Source: Candidatus Nitricoxidireducens bremensis (GTDB taxonomy: Bacteria > Pseudomonadota > Gammaproteobacteria > Burkholderiales > Rhodocyclaceae). From it: a DNA stretch of 64,000 bases. The stretch is taken from positions 33,686 to 97,685 of the forward strand of contig JAOTRT010000014.1 of NCBI GenBank assembly GCA_030247725.1, written 5' to 3'. Position numbers and translations under genes: made by a program. The notes beneath the pieces were generated by a model. The model saw nothing but the letters and a program-made list of their open reading frames with translations. It had not been told where the DNA came from and ran no database searches. How positions within the stretch are numbered: position 1 is the first letter of the stretch; every line of letters begins with the position of its first letter. Positions 38,893 through 52,421 of the stretch are shown piece after piece.

Positions 38893-40233
38893 ATGTTATC
38901 CGCAATCCATGACTTTTTCATGCCGACGATGCCCGTCGAGTTGGAGGATCGGCGCGAGCTGACGGATGTCTTCTTCCGCCAGGCAAAGGCGGCGGTATCG
39001 GCCCAACTCGTGATGGGCGTCATCACCGCAAGCCTTGCCTGGGTGCGACTGGATTCATTCCTCGTGTCGGCCTGGTTTGCCTTCCTGCTGGCGGTGTCCG
39101 GTATCCGTTTGCACTTCATCGCCCTGGACCGCACGCGGACGGCGAATGTCAATGCGGCCGGTATCGCTAGTCTGGAGGGCTTTCATTCGTCCCTTGCCGG
39201 CCTTTCTGGGCTGTGCTGGGGTGTGATTCCCTGGTTGAGCCCCTACGGCCACGATGTGGTTCTCGACTACCTGACGGCAGCGATGATCTTCGGCATGGCG
39301 GGTTCGGCCACAGCCACGCTCGCGGCATTTCCGCGTGCCTTCCGCTACTTCGTGATTCCCGCTGTGCTGCCGTTTTCGGTCAAGGCCTATTTCATCGGCG
39401 GCGACGTTTACATCACGGCCGCCCTGGTGACCGTGTTCGGCATCCTGGCCCTGATGCACTTCAATCGGATGGCGCATCAAACGGTAATCGACAGCATCCG
39501 CCTGCGGCGCGAGAACCTGCAGCTGGTGGCCGAGCTGCGCGAGAAGAAGGTCGTCGCGGAGGAGGCGCTACGCATCAAGTCCCTCTTCCTGGCCGGTGTA
39601 AGCCACGATCTCAAGCATCCGCTGAATGCGTTGGGACTGTATCTGGGCTATCTCAAGGCGAAGCCGACGGGGGCGCAGCAGGCAATGCCGGGCATGGAGC
39701 AGGCACTCGCCGGCATGGGCAACCTGCTGACGCGGTTGCTGGATTTGTCGCGCATCGAATCCGGCGAGCTTGTCCCGGCCCTACGTGTCGTCGATCTGGG
39801 CGAAATCCTGCAGCGCTGCGTTGCCCGTTTCGCGGCGGCGGCAGCCGGCAAGAACATCCGTCTACGGAGCGTGAAAACCAAAACCAGGCTTCTCACCGAT
39901 GCGGCGATGATGGAGTCGATAATCGACAACCTGATCGGCAATGCAGTCCGCTATACAAGCTCGGGCGGCATCGTCGTCGGGCTACGTCGCCGGGGCGGAA
40001 CACGGGTATTCGAGGTCTGGGATACCGGCCCGGGAATTCCCGCCGAGCGTATTCCGCTGCTGTTCGACGCCTATCGGCGCTTCGACGACACCAAGCAACA
40101 CCTGGATGCCGGTCATGGCCTTGGACTGGCTCTGGTAAAGAAACAGTGCGAACTGCTTGGCTATCGCATCGAGGTGGATTCGAAACTCGGCCAGGGCAGC
40201 CGATTTGCGGTAACCCTGGCCGAAGCGCCCTGA
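38893..40233 (+). CDS. Membrane histidine kinase partner of the LuxR-type regulator
   Basis: A 446-residue kinase. The N-terminal half has about six hydrophobic segments (ITASLAWVRLDSFLVSAWFA, YLTAAMIFGMAGSATATLAA, YITAALVTVFGILALMHF) without a large periplasmic loop. HisKA has SHDLKHPLNALGLYLG (His near residue 238), and HATPase has NLIGNAVRYTSSGG, WDTGPGIP and GHGLGLALVKKQCELLG. The start was chosen at ATG 38893 (GAGG four nt upstream), leaving a 55-bp divergent promoter region; an ATG at 38836 would overlap the start of the divergent regulator gene. The HisKA/HATPase part resembles that of the hybrid kinase at 46945. Confidence 0.88.
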   Translation: MLSAIHDFFMPTMPVELEDRRELTDVFFRQAKAAVSAQLVMGVITASLAWVRLDSFLVSAWFAFLLAVSGIRLHFIALDRTRTANVNAAGIASLEGFHSSLAGLSGLCWGVIPWLSPYGHDVVLDYLTAAMIFGMAGSATATLAAFPRAFRYFVIPAVLPFSVKAYFIGGDVYITAALVTVFGILALMHFNRMAHQTVIDSIRLRRENLQLVAELREKKVVAEEALRIKSLFLAGVSHDLKHPLNALGLYLGYLKAKPTGAQQAMPGMEQALAGMGNLLTRLLDLSRIESGELVPALRVVDLGEILQRCVARFAAAAAGKNIRLRSVKTKTRLLTDAAMMESIIDNLIGNAVRYTSSGGIVVGLRRRGGTRVFEVWDTGPGIPAERIPLLFDAYRRFDDTKQHLDAGHGLGLALVKKQCELLGYRIEVDSKLGQGSRFAVTLAEAP

Positions 40234-40235
40234 GC

Positions 40236-42019
<1,784 letters not shown>

Positions 42020-42020
<1 letters not shown>

Positions 42021-42598
42021 CACTTCACTCCTTTGGCGAGCTTGACGGTGTGGCAGACGATGGGGCCGGCGGAGGCGGTGTCGAACTCGATCCCCGCGGC
42101 GACGCCGGCCTTGGCGATCTCTTCGGCGGTCTCCAGCGTGTCCCAGACGGCGTGCATGGCGCCCAGGGCGAACCGGCAGCCGGAGCCGATGGCCCAGAAG
42201 CGGTCGTAGTCGAACACCTCGCGCAGGGAGAAGACGCCGTAGGCGCCCGTCTCGTTGGCGATAAGCGCCGTGATCTGGGAGGATTCGTAGGGATCGTCCT
42301 CCTCTTCCTTCGGGTTGAGGAAGGCGTGTTCCTTGAGCACCGGATGCAGGCGGCGGAAGGTCTCGTACACGTCGGTGCGGGAACCCAGCTTCACGTCCTC
42401 CAGCTTGGCGATGGCGCTTTCCAGCACCAGGTGGTGGGCTGAACTGCCGCAGATGCCGAGGTGGGAGCCATGCAGGTGCAGCAGCTTGTCGTGGGCGCGC
42501 TTGTGGTGGCGCGGCAGGCGGATGTCGCCGAAGGTCGTCAGCGAATCCGCCGCGATGGCCACCTCGCCGTTCTTCTTGGCGACGGCGATGGTCGTCAC
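42020..42598 (-). CDS. Betaproteobacterial proteasome homologue (BPH), HslV-like Ntn peptidase
   Basis: A 192-residue protein with GTG start at 42598. [20 protein letters not shown] aligns with HslV: after Met removal Thr1 is the nucleophile and Asp17 is conserved (AADS). The catalytic Lys33 equivalent is probably Lys37 in [11 protein letters not shown], after a small insertion. [20 protein letters not shown] carries the GSG motif of proteasome beta-type subunits. The length and context match BPH, a proteasome-like peptidase first noticed in betaproteobacterial genomes. No HslU-type ATPase is adjacent. The gene overlaps aceF by 4 nt and lpdA by 1 nt, so it is translated within the pdh operon. 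Confidence 0.82.
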
Positions 42599-43959
42599 AG
42601 CATGGTCCTCCGGAAGTCGGCCAGTAGCTGGGCCAGGAAGACGTTGAAGCGCGTCGCCAGGGCGCCGTCAATGACGCGATGGTCGGCCGACAGCGACAGG
42701 GGCAGGATCAGGCGCGGCGCGAAGGCCTTGCCGTCCCACACCGGTTTCATGGCCGACTTGTTCACGCCGAGGATGGCGACTTCCGGCGCATTGACGATGG
42801 GCGAGAAACAGGTGCCGCCGATGCCGCCCAGGGACGAGATGGTGAAGGTGGCGCCCTGCATGTCGGCGGGGCCCAGTTTGCCGTCGCGGGCCTTCTTCGA
42901 GAGGTCGGCGGTTTCCCTGGCGATCTCCAGCACGCCCTTCTGGTCGGCGTTCTTCAGCACCGGCACGACGAGTCCGTTGGGGGTGTCGGCGGCGAAGCCG
43001 ATGTGCCAGTAGTTCTTCATCACCAGGGCGTCGCCGTCGAGGGAGCTGTTCACTTCGGGGTACTTCTTCAGGGCCGCGACGGCAGCCTTGATGAGGAAGG
43101 CGAGCATGGTCAGCTTGACGCCCGCCTTCTCGTTCTCCTTGTTGAGCTGGACGCGGAAGGCTTCCAGGTCGGTGATGTCGGCGTCCTCGTGGTAGGTGAC
43201 GGCGGGGATCATGGCCCAGTTGCGGGCCAGGTTGGGGCCGGAGAGTTTCTTGATGCGCGACAGGGGCACCCGTTCGATGGGGCCGAACTTGGCGAAGTCC
43301 ACCACCGGCCAGGGCAGAAGATTGAGGCCGCCGCCGGCGGGCGCGGCGCTCGCCGCGGGGGCCGCGCCCGACATGACGCCCTTGACGAAGGCCTGTACGT
43401 CGGCCTGGGTGATGCGGCCCTTGGGTCCCGTACCGGCGACCCGGGCCACGTCCACGCCCAACTCGCGGGCATAACGTCGCACCGAGGGACTGGCGTGGGC
43501 CTTGAGGCCGTCCAATTCGGCGGCCGTCTCGGCCGGCGAGGGGATGTGGAAGGCTGGGGGCGCCGTGGTGGGTTCCGCTTCGGTGGGGCGGAAGTCGACG
43601 GTACCCGGAGGGGGCGGTGCCGACGGTGCAGCGACGGGGGCTGGCGCCGCGGCAGGTGTAGGCGCTGAGGCTGCGGGAGCCGCAGCCGGTGCGGATGCAG
43701 CGGCCGGTTGGGGTGCCGCTGCGGCGGCACCTTCTTCCAGCAGCAGAACCACGCTGCCCTCGGAAACGGTGTCGCCGAGCTTGACCTTCAACTCCTTCAC
43801 CGTGCCGGCTGCCGGCGCCGGCACGTCCATGGTGGCCTTGTCGGACTCCAGGGTGACGAGGCTGTCCTCGGCCTTGACGACGTCGCCGGGCTTCACGTGG
43901 ATCTCGATGACCGGCACGTCCTTGAAGTCGCCGATGTCGGGTACTTTCACTTCGAGCAT
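42595..43959 (-). CDS. aceF: Dihydrolipoyllysine acetyltransferase (E2 of PDH)
   Basis: Core subunit of pyruvate dehydrogenase. The 454-residue protein has one lipoyl domain (DKATMDVP, residues 1-80), an Ala/Pro linker, a peripheral-subunit-binding domain ([34 protein letters not shown]) and the catalytic domain with [18 protein letters not shown] near the C-terminus. One lipoyl domain here, against two or three in other PDHs, is compensated by the lipoyl domain on Lpd. It lies 10 nt after aceE. Confidence 0.95.
   Translation of the reverse strand: MLEVKVPDIGDFKDVPVIEIHVKPGDVVKAEDSLVTLESDKATMDVPAPAAGTVKELKVKLGDTVSEGSVVLLLEEGAAAAAPQPAAASAPAAAPAASAPTPAAAPAPVAAPSAPPPPGTVDFRPTEAEPTTAPPAFHIPSPAETAAELDGLKAHASPSVRRYARELGVDVARVAGTGPKGRITQADVQAFVKGVMSGAAPAASAAPAGGGLNLLPWPVVDFAKFGPIERVPLSRIKKLSGPNLARNWAMIPAVTYHEDADITDLEAFRVQLNKENEKAGVKLTMLAFLIKAAVAALKKYPEVNSSLDGDALVMKNYWHIGFAADTPNGLVVPVLKNADQKGVLEIARETADLSKKARDGKLGPADMQGATFTISSLGGIGGTCFSPIVNAPEVAILGVNKSAMKPVWDGKAFAPRLILPLSLSADHRVIDGALATRFNVFLAQLLADFRRTML
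43736..43955. repeat. 220-bp direct repeat, copy 2 (lipoyl domain of aceF)
   Basis: Partner of 41794-42013; same orientation, 96% identical without gaps. The copies are 1.9 kb apart and enclose the BPH gene and most of aceF. Confidence 0.9.
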
Positions 43960-43969
43960 GGCGGTCTCC

Positions 43970-46660
<2,691 letters not shown>

Positions 46661-46944
46661 GTTGCGTCTCTCCTCCGTTGTTCGGGCTGCCTTGAAACCA
46701 GAGGTTCGCGACGGTTGATCGCGGCGCCCGAGCGTTTTGAATGGTCCGCTGTTGGCGGACCGTTTTCGCACAGCTTAGACCGGCCGGGTAGGCAGGTCGA
46801 ATTACGACGTTCCGTATAGTAAAACATGTAACCGCATTGTGCAATATCGATCCGGCCCCGCTTCTTCGCCCCGGCCAGCCGCATGACGTGCAATTTAAGG
46901 GACAATCACGCCCTCCGCAGTCCGAGTCCGCTGGTCGAAAAACC

Positions 46945-49371
46945 GTGTTCTTCCCATCCCACAGCCTGGGCGCGCGCATCCTCTGGCGCATGGCGGCGCG
47001 CATCGCCGTGGTGATCGTCCTCATCACGCTGGTCAGCTATTGGCATGTGCATCGCAGCGTCACGGCAGCGGCCCTCGATACGCTCGGCAAGTACGTGCGC
47101 GAGCGCGGCGAGCGGGAGAGCCAGCTCTTTCTCCAGGCCGAGGAAAACCTGCGGGTGCTGATGCGCGCATTCTTCGTCGAGCGGGACAGGCTCTCGCCGG
47201 CGAAGGCGGAGCGGGAGTTCGCGGAGATGTTCGAGCGCAATGCCGACGGTGCCGTGCGGCGGCGTGCGGGCTTCGACATCGTCAAGGACCCGCCGGCCTA
47301 TATCGCCGCGCGCCTTCCCCTCGATGCCCGGGTCCGTCGCGACATGGTCGTGCTGGTGGAGCTGGTGCGCGATTTCGGCCGCGCCTGGAACGACCGCTAC
47401 CTGACTACCTTCCTGGCGTCCATGAGCGGCATGGCCGCCACCTACTGGCCCGGCGTGGACTGGTACCGGCATCTGCCGCCGAACGAGGACTTCAGCCGTT
47501 ATCCCTGGGTCAGGAACGTGCTGCCGGAGAACAATCCGGAGCGCAAGCCCCGCTGGACGGGCATCTGGCACGACGGCGTCGGCAACCGCTTCGCCACCAC
47601 CTGCATCCTGCCGACCGACACGGCGGGAAGCTTCAGCCATTTCGCCGGCACGTCGATCTCCCTGGAGAGCATCCTCCAGCGCATCGGCGAAGTGGGGCTG
47701 GAAGGGACGCGCAACCTGATCTTCCGCGCCGACGGCATGCTCGTCGCACACCATGACGACGCCGTGATGCTGGAGCTGCGCAAGCGCAAGGGCCAGTTCT
47801 CCATTCCGGAGGCCGGCGATGCCCATCTGCAGGCCATTTACAGCCAGGTCGCCGCCCAGGGCAACGGCGTCATGGAGCTGGCCGGCTACGACGAGTATCT
47901 CGGCGTCGCCCACATCGAGGGGCCGGGCTGGTACTTCGTCACCGTGATGCCGAAGTCCCTGCTCGGGCGCACGGCCTTCTCCACCGCCCAGGTCATCCTC
48001 TGGCTGGGCCTCGCCTCCCTGCTGCTGGAGCTCGCCATCGTCGGCTGGATCGTGCGCGGCCAGGTGGTACGGCCGCTGGGCTTGTTCATGGAACGCGTGG
48101 ATGCCTTCGGCCGCGGCGACTGGAGTGCCCGCACCGGTGCGGTCGGCGACGACGAGCTGGGCCGTCTCGGCGCAGCCTTCGACCGCATGGCCGAAGCCCT
48201 GGAGGAAAAGCAGCGCCAGCTCGCCGACCATGCCGAGTCCCTGGAGGCCAAGGTTTCCGAGCGCACGCGCCAGCTGGAGGAGAAGGAACGCACCAAGACG
48301 CGCTTCCTTGCCGCCGCCAGCCACGATCTGCGCCAGCCGATCCAGGCGGCCGGCCTGTTCCTCGATGCCCTGGCGCGGGCGCGCCTGGGGCCGGCCGAGG
48401 GGCGCATCGTCGCCAATCTCGATGCGGCGATCCGTTCCCTGCGGGAGCTGCTCGACGCGCTGCTGGACGTGTCCAAGCTCGATGCCGGCACTGTCGAGGC
48501 CCGCATCGTCATGTTCGACCTTGCTCCGCTGTTCGAGCGGCTGGGCGGCGAGTTCGCGCCCCTCGCCTATGCCCGCCACCTGCGGTTTCGTGTCCGCCAG
48601 CCGGCCCGTCCTGTGTATGTGCGCTCCGATCCCGATCTCACCGGTGTCGTCATGCGCAACCTGATCGCCAACGCCATAAGCTATACGGAACGGGGCGGCG
48701 TCGTCGTCGGCCTGCGGCGTCGTGGCCGACGGGCGGTGATCCAGGTATGGGATACCGGCATCGGCATTGCGCCGGCCCATCAGGACCGCATCTTCGAAGA
48801 GTTCTTCCAGGTCGGCAATCCCCAGCGCGACCGCAGCAAGGGCCTCGGCCTCGGTCTCGCCATCGCGCGCCGCGTCGCCGATCTCATGTCCTGCCGTCTC
48901 TCCTGCCGCTCGGTGCCGGGCCGCGGCTCGGTGTTCGAGCTGGAGCTGCCGCTGGGCCGGCCGCCGAGCTTCCCCACCCGCTCGATTGTCCCGGCCCAAG
49001 CGGGGGTCACGCGGCTCGCCGGGAAGCATTTCGTCGTCGTCGAGAACGACCAGCTTGTGGCGGAATCCCTCAGTCTCTGGCTGGAAAGCCGCGGCGCCCG
49101 CGTGACCTGCCATGCCAATGCCGAGGAAGCCCTCAATACCCCGGAGATCGCGGACGCCGATGCCTACGTGACCGACTACCGCCTGTCGCCGACCATGAAC
49201 GGCATCGACTTCCTCAACGTCGTGCGCCAGCGCGCCGGCCGCCGGATTGCCGCGGTCGTCATCACCGGCGATACCTCGCCGGAATTCATCGAGGCGACCG
49301 AACGTTCCGGCTGGCGCATCCTCTTCAAGCCGGTCGATCCCGAGAGCCTGCTGGACGCGCTGAATTCCTGA
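46945..49371 (+). CDS. Hybrid sensor histidine kinase with cache domain and C-terminal receiver
   Basis: About 808 residues from GTG 46945; ATG 46990 (MAARIAVVIVLITLVSYWHV) and earlier GTG/TTG codons are alternatives and none has a good ribosome-binding site. One transmembrane helix, a periplasmic dCache-like domain of about 330 residues (AATYWPGVDWYRHLPPNEDF, GIWHDGVGNRFATTC), a second helix (VILWLGLASLLLELAIVGWI), HAMP, coiled coil, HisKA with ASHDLRQPIQAAGLFLDA (His460), HATPase (NLIANAISYTERGG, WDTGIGIAP, SKGLGLGLAIARR) and a receiver (ENDQLVAESLSLWLE, phospho-Asp744 in AYVTDYRLSP). No output domain or cognate regulator is adjacent. The 284-nt region upstream is shared with aceE; TATAGT at 46815-46820 is the only promoter-like hexamer noticed. 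Confidence 0.88.
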   Translation: MFFPSHSLGARILWRMAARIAVVIVLITLVSYWHVHRSVTAAALDTLGKYVRERGERESQLFLQAEENLRVLMRAFFVERDRLSPAKAEREFAEMFERNADGAVRRRAGFDIVKDPPAYIAARLPLDARVRRDMVVLVELVRDFGRAWNDRYLTTFLASMSGMAATYWPGVDWYRHLPPNEDFSRYPWVRNVLPENNPERKPRWTGIWHDGVGNRFATTCILPTDTAGSFSHFAGTSISLESILQRIGEVGLEGTRNLIFRADGMLVAHHDDAVMLELRKRKGQFSIPEAGDAHLQAIYSQVAAQGNGVMELAGYDEYLGVAHIEGPGWYFVTVMPKSLLGRTAFSTAQVILWLGLASLLLELAIVGWIVRGQVVRPLGLFMERVDAFGRGDWSARTGAVGDDELGRLGAAFDRMAEALEEKQRQLADHAESLEAKVSERTRQLEEKERTKTRFLAAASHDLRQPIQAAGLFLDALARARLGPAEGRIVANLDAAIRSLRELLDALLDVSKLDAGTVEARIVMFDLAPLFERLGGEFAPLAYARHLRFRVRQPARPVYVRSDPDLTGVVMRNLIANAISYTERGGVVVGLRRRGRRAVIQVWDTGIGIAPAHQDRIFEEFFQVGNPQRDRSKGLGLGLAIARRVADLMSCRLSCRSVPGRGSVFELELPLGRPPSFPTRSIVPAQAGVTRLAGKHFVVVENDQLVAESLSLWLESRGARVTCHANAEEALNTPEIADADAYVTDYRLSPTMNGIDFLNVVRQRAGRRIAAVVITGDTSPEFIEATERSGWRILFKPVDPESLLDALNS

Positions 49372-49428
49372 TCGCCCGCGCCCCGGCTGGGATTAGAATC
49401 GGCAAAAACCAGCAGGAGGAGCCAAGAC

Positions 49429-50022
49429 ATGTTCCAGGTTCGCATCCATGGCCGCGGAGGACAGGGCGTCGTCACCGCCGCGGAAATGCTCTCCATCGCC
49501 GCCTTCGAGGAAGGCCGCCATGCCCAGGCGTTTCCGAGTTTCGGCTCGGAACGCACCGGCGCCCCGGTGGTGGCCTTCTGCCGCATCGCCGACAAGGAGA
49601 TACGCCTGCGGGAGCCCATCATGGAGCCCGACGCCCTCATCATCCAGGACCCGACGTTGCTCCATCAGGTGGACGTCTTCGCCGGCCTCAAGCGCGACGG
49701 CTACGTCCTCATCAACACCAACAAGAGCTTCGAGGAACTGGGCCTCGGCGACTTCCTCAAGGACTGGCATGCGGAACGGCTATGCACCGTCTCGGCCACC
49801 GAGATCGGCCTCCGCTGCGTCGGCCGCCCGGTGCCCAACGTGCCGCTGCTGGGCGGCTTCGCCGCGGTGTCCCAGCTGCTGAAGCTCGAATCCGTCGTCA
49901 AGGCCATCAACGACAAGTTCTCCGGCAAGGTGGCCGAAGGCAACATCGCCGCCGCCGCCGAGGCCTACCAGGTGGTGATGCGCGAAATGGAAGAAGCGAA
50001 GAAGGAGGCCGTCCATGCTTAA
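49429..50022 (+). CDS. 2-oxoacid:acceptor oxidoreductase, gamma subunit
   Basis: A 197-residue gamma subunit of a multi-subunit pyruvate:ferredoxin-type oxidoreductase: MFQVRIHGRGGQGVVTAAEM, AQAFPSFGSERTGAPVVAFC and IIQDPTLLHQVDVFAGL are typical of PorG. It opens a four-gene operon (gamma, alpha, beta, NAD(P)/FAD subunit). Its last 8 nt overlap the alpha gene. AGGAGGAG precedes the start. Confidence 0.92.
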   Translation: MFQVRIHGRGGQGVVTAAEMLSIAAFEEGRHAQAFPSFGSERTGAPVVAFCRIADKEIRLREPIMEPDALIIQDPTLLHQVDVFAGLKRDGYVLINTNKSFEELGLGDFLKDWHAERLCTVSATEIGLRCVGRPVPNVPLLGGFAAVSQLLKLESVVKAINDKFSGKVAEGNIAAAAEAYQVVMREMEEAKKEAVHA

Positions 50023-51268
50023 GCAATGCGAGGGTTCCCACGCCGTCGCCGAGGCCGTCGCCCTGTGCCGGCCCGAGGTGATCTGCGCCTACCCGATCTC
50101 GCCCCAGACCCACATCGTCGAGGGCCTCGGCGAGATGGTGAAGGGCGGCGAACTGAAGGACTGCGAGTTCATCAACGTGGAGAGCGAGTTCGCCGCCATG
50201 TCGGTGGCCATCGGTTCCTCGGCCGCCGGCGCCCGCACCTACACCGCCACCGCCTCCCAGGGCCTGCTGTTCATGGCCGAGGCGGTGTACAACGCCTCGG
50301 GCCTGGGCCTGCCCATCGTCATGACCGTGGCCAACCGGGCCATCGGTGCGCCGATCAACATCTGGAACGACCACACCGACGCGCTCTCCCAGCGCGACGC
50401 CGGCTGGCTGCAGATCTTTGCCGAGAACAACCAGGAGGCCGTGGACCTCCACATCCAGGCCTTCCGTCTCGCCGAGGAACTGTCGCTGCCGGTGATGGTG
50501 TGCATGGACGGCTTCATCCTCACCCACGCCTACGAGCGGGTGGACATCCCGAGCCAGGAGCAGGTGGACGCCTACCTGCCGCCCTACGAGCCGCGCCAGG
50601 TGCTCGATCCCCAGGCGCCGGTGTCCATCGGCGCCATGGTGGGCCCGGAAGCCTTCATGGAAGTGCGCTACCTGGCCCACGCCAAGCAGATGCAGGCCCT
50701 GGAGCGCATCCCCGAATACGCCGCCGAGTTCAAGGCCGTCTTCGGCCGCGACTCGGGCGGCCTGTGCCACACCTACCAGGCCGAAGGCGCCGACACCCTC
50801 ATCGTCGCCATGGGCTCGGTGCTGGGCACCATCAAGGACGTGGTGGACGAAATGCGCGAGGCCGGCCACAAGATCGGCGTGCTGGGCATCACCCTGTTCC
50901 GACCCTTCCCGATCAAGCAGGTGCGCGACGCCCTGCACCGGGCCAAGCGCGTCGTCGTGCTGGAGAAGAGCCTGGCGGTGGGGCTGGGCGGCATCGTCTC
51001 CACCAACGTGCGCATGGCCCTGTCGGCCCTGCCCATCGACGTGTATACGGTGGTCGCCGGCCTCGGCGGACGCGCCATCACCAAGCGCTCCCTGCACGCC
51101 TTGTTCCGCAAGGCCGAGAAGGACGACATCGACGCCGTGAGCTTCCTCGACCTCAACCACGCCCTGGTGGACAAGCACCTGGCGCGGGAGAAGGCCCACC
51201 GCCGCAGCGGCCCCGTCGCCGAGGCCCTGCTGCGCGAGGTGGGCACCGTCGCGGCGAAGATCGCCTGA
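50015..51268 (+). CDS. 2-oxoacid:acceptor oxidoreductase, alpha subunit
   Basis: A 417-residue PorA-type alpha subunit: CEGSHAVAEAVALCRPEVIC, YPISPQTHIVEGLGEMVK, INVESEFAAMSVAIGSSAAG, RTYTATASQGLLFMAEA and the domain II motif FRPFPIKQVRDALHRAKRVV. It provides the pyrimidine-domain side of the TPP site. The most similar arrangement I know is the phenylglyoxylate:NAD+ oxidoreductase (PadEFGHI) of Azoarcus-type bacteria; pyruvate or a branched-chain oxoacid cannot be excluded. Confidence 0.92.
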   Translation: MLKQCEGSHAVAEAVALCRPEVICAYPISPQTHIVEGLGEMVKGGELKDCEFINVESEFAAMSVAIGSSAAGARTYTATASQGLLFMAEAVYNASGLGLPIVMTVANRAIGAPINIWNDHTDALSQRDAGWLQIFAENNQEAVDLHIQAFRLAEELSLPVMVCMDGFILTHAYERVDIPSQEQVDAYLPPYEPRQVLDPQAPVSIGAMVGPEAFMEVRYLAHAKQMQALERIPEYAAEFKAVFGRDSGGLCHTYQAEGADTLIVAMGSVLGTIKDVVDEMREAGHKIGVLGITLFRPFPIKQVRDALHRAKRVVVLEKSLAVGLGGIVSTNVRMALSALPIDVYTVVAGLGGRAITKRSLHALFRKAEKDDIDAVSFLDLNHALVDKHLAREKAHRRSGPVAEALLREVGTVAAKIA

Positions 51269-51402
51269 ACCGGGAGGAGGAGACGATGACCCCCTTTCCC
51301 CCAACCCCTTTCCCGAGGAAAGGGGTGACTGTTGTTCGCGAATTGCATTCGCTCCAGTTGATGGCCGTTCCTCCTTGGAGCGGCCCTGCGGAGGAACTAT
51401 GA
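51269..51402 (+). other. Insert-like segment with hairpin and a possible 38-codon leader ORF between alpha and beta genes
   Basis: The other genes of this operon touch or overlap, but here 130 nt intervene. A very strong ribosome-binding site (GGGAGGAGGAG) stands right after the alpha stop and is followed by ATG 51286, which opens a 38-codon frame (MTPFPPTPFPRKGV...) whose TGA overlaps the beta ATG. A perfect 9-bp hairpin CCCCTTTCC-CGA-GGAAAGGGG lies at 51305-51325. It looks like a small repeat inserted between the original ribosome-binding site and the beta start, or a coupled leader peptide. Confidence 0.5.
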
Positions 51403-52421
51403 GCCACCAACCCGTCAAGTTCTACCAGACCGGCACCTTCACCGTCGGCAACCGCCTGCTGGCGCCCGAAGAGCGCAGCGTGCAGGCGAGCGCGAAGCGC
51501 TTCAATTCCATCAACTCGGGCCACCGGGCCTGCCAGGGCTGCGGCGAGGCCCTGGGCGCCCGCTACGCCATCGACGCGGCCATGGAGGCGTCCCACGGCC
51601 AGCTGGTCTGTGCCAACGCCACCGGCTGCCTGGAAGTGTTTTCCACGCCCTATCCGGAAACCTCCTGGCAGTTGCCCTGGATTCATTCCCTCTTCGGCAA
51701 CGCCGCAGCCGTGGCCACCGGCATCGCCGCCGCCATGAAGGTCAAGAGCATCAAGGCCGGCAAGGGTCCCGTGCCGGCGACCCGCGTCGTCGCCCAGGGC
51801 GGCGACGGCGGCACCACGGACATCGGCTTCGGCTGCCTGTCGGGCATGTTCGAGCGCAACGACGACGTGCTCTACATCTGCTACGACAACGGCGGCTACA
51901 TGAACACGGGGGTGCAGCGCTCCTCGGCCACGCCGCCGGCGGCGCGCACGGCCACCACCATGGCCGTCGGCCCCGAGCCGGGCAACGTCTTCGGCCAGGG
52001 CAAGTTCGTGCCGGCCATCGCCGTGGCCCACGAGATTCCCTACGTGGCGACGGCCACCGTGGCCGACCTGCGGGACCTGGAGGCCAAGGTGAAGAAGGCC
52101 ATGACGATCCGCGGCGCCCGCTACATCCACATCCTGGTGCCCTGTCCCCTGGGCTGGGGGGCGGCCTCCCACGAGACCATCAAGCTGGCGCGGCTCGCCA
52201 AGGAGACCGGCGTCTTCCCGGTGTTCGAGGCCGAGCACGGCGAGATCACCGGTTCCCTGAAGATTCGCCGCAAACTGCCGGTGGAGGAATACCTGCGGCC
52301 CCAGAAGCGCTACGCCCACCTGTTCGGCAAGCAGCCGCGGGTGGAGGTGATCGCCCGCCTGCAGGCGCTGGCGGACCGCAACGTGAAAAAGTACGGCCTG
52401 CTCGACGGAGGAACGCTGTAA
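51399..52421 (+). CDS. 2-oxoacid:acceptor oxidoreductase, beta subunit (TPP-binding)
   Basis: A 340-residue PorB-type subunit started at ATG 51399 (GGAGG upstream). FeS-cluster and TPP features are HRACQGCGEALGAR, NATGCLEVFSTPYPETSW, and the TPP/Mg motif GGDGGTTDIGFGCLSGMFER followed by CYDNGGYMNTGVQRSS. The C-terminal region resembles PadI/VorB proteins. Its stop shares one base with the next start. Confidence 0.93.
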   Translation: MSHQPVKFYQTGTFTVGNRLLAPEERSVQASAKRFNSINSGHRACQGCGEALGARYAIDAAMEASHGQLVCANATGCLEVFSTPYPETSWQLPWIHSLFGNAAAVATGIAAAMKVKSIKAGKGPVPATRVVAQGGDGGTTDIGFGCLSGMFERNDDVLYICYDNGGYMNTGVQRSSATPPAARTATTMAVGPEPGNVFGQGKFVPAIAVAHEIPYVATATVADLRDLEAKVKKAMTIRGARYIHILVPCPLGWGAASHETIKLARLAKETGVFPVFEAEHGEITGSLKIRRKLPVEEYLRPQKRYAHLFGKQPRVEVIARLQALADRNVKKYGLLDGGTL

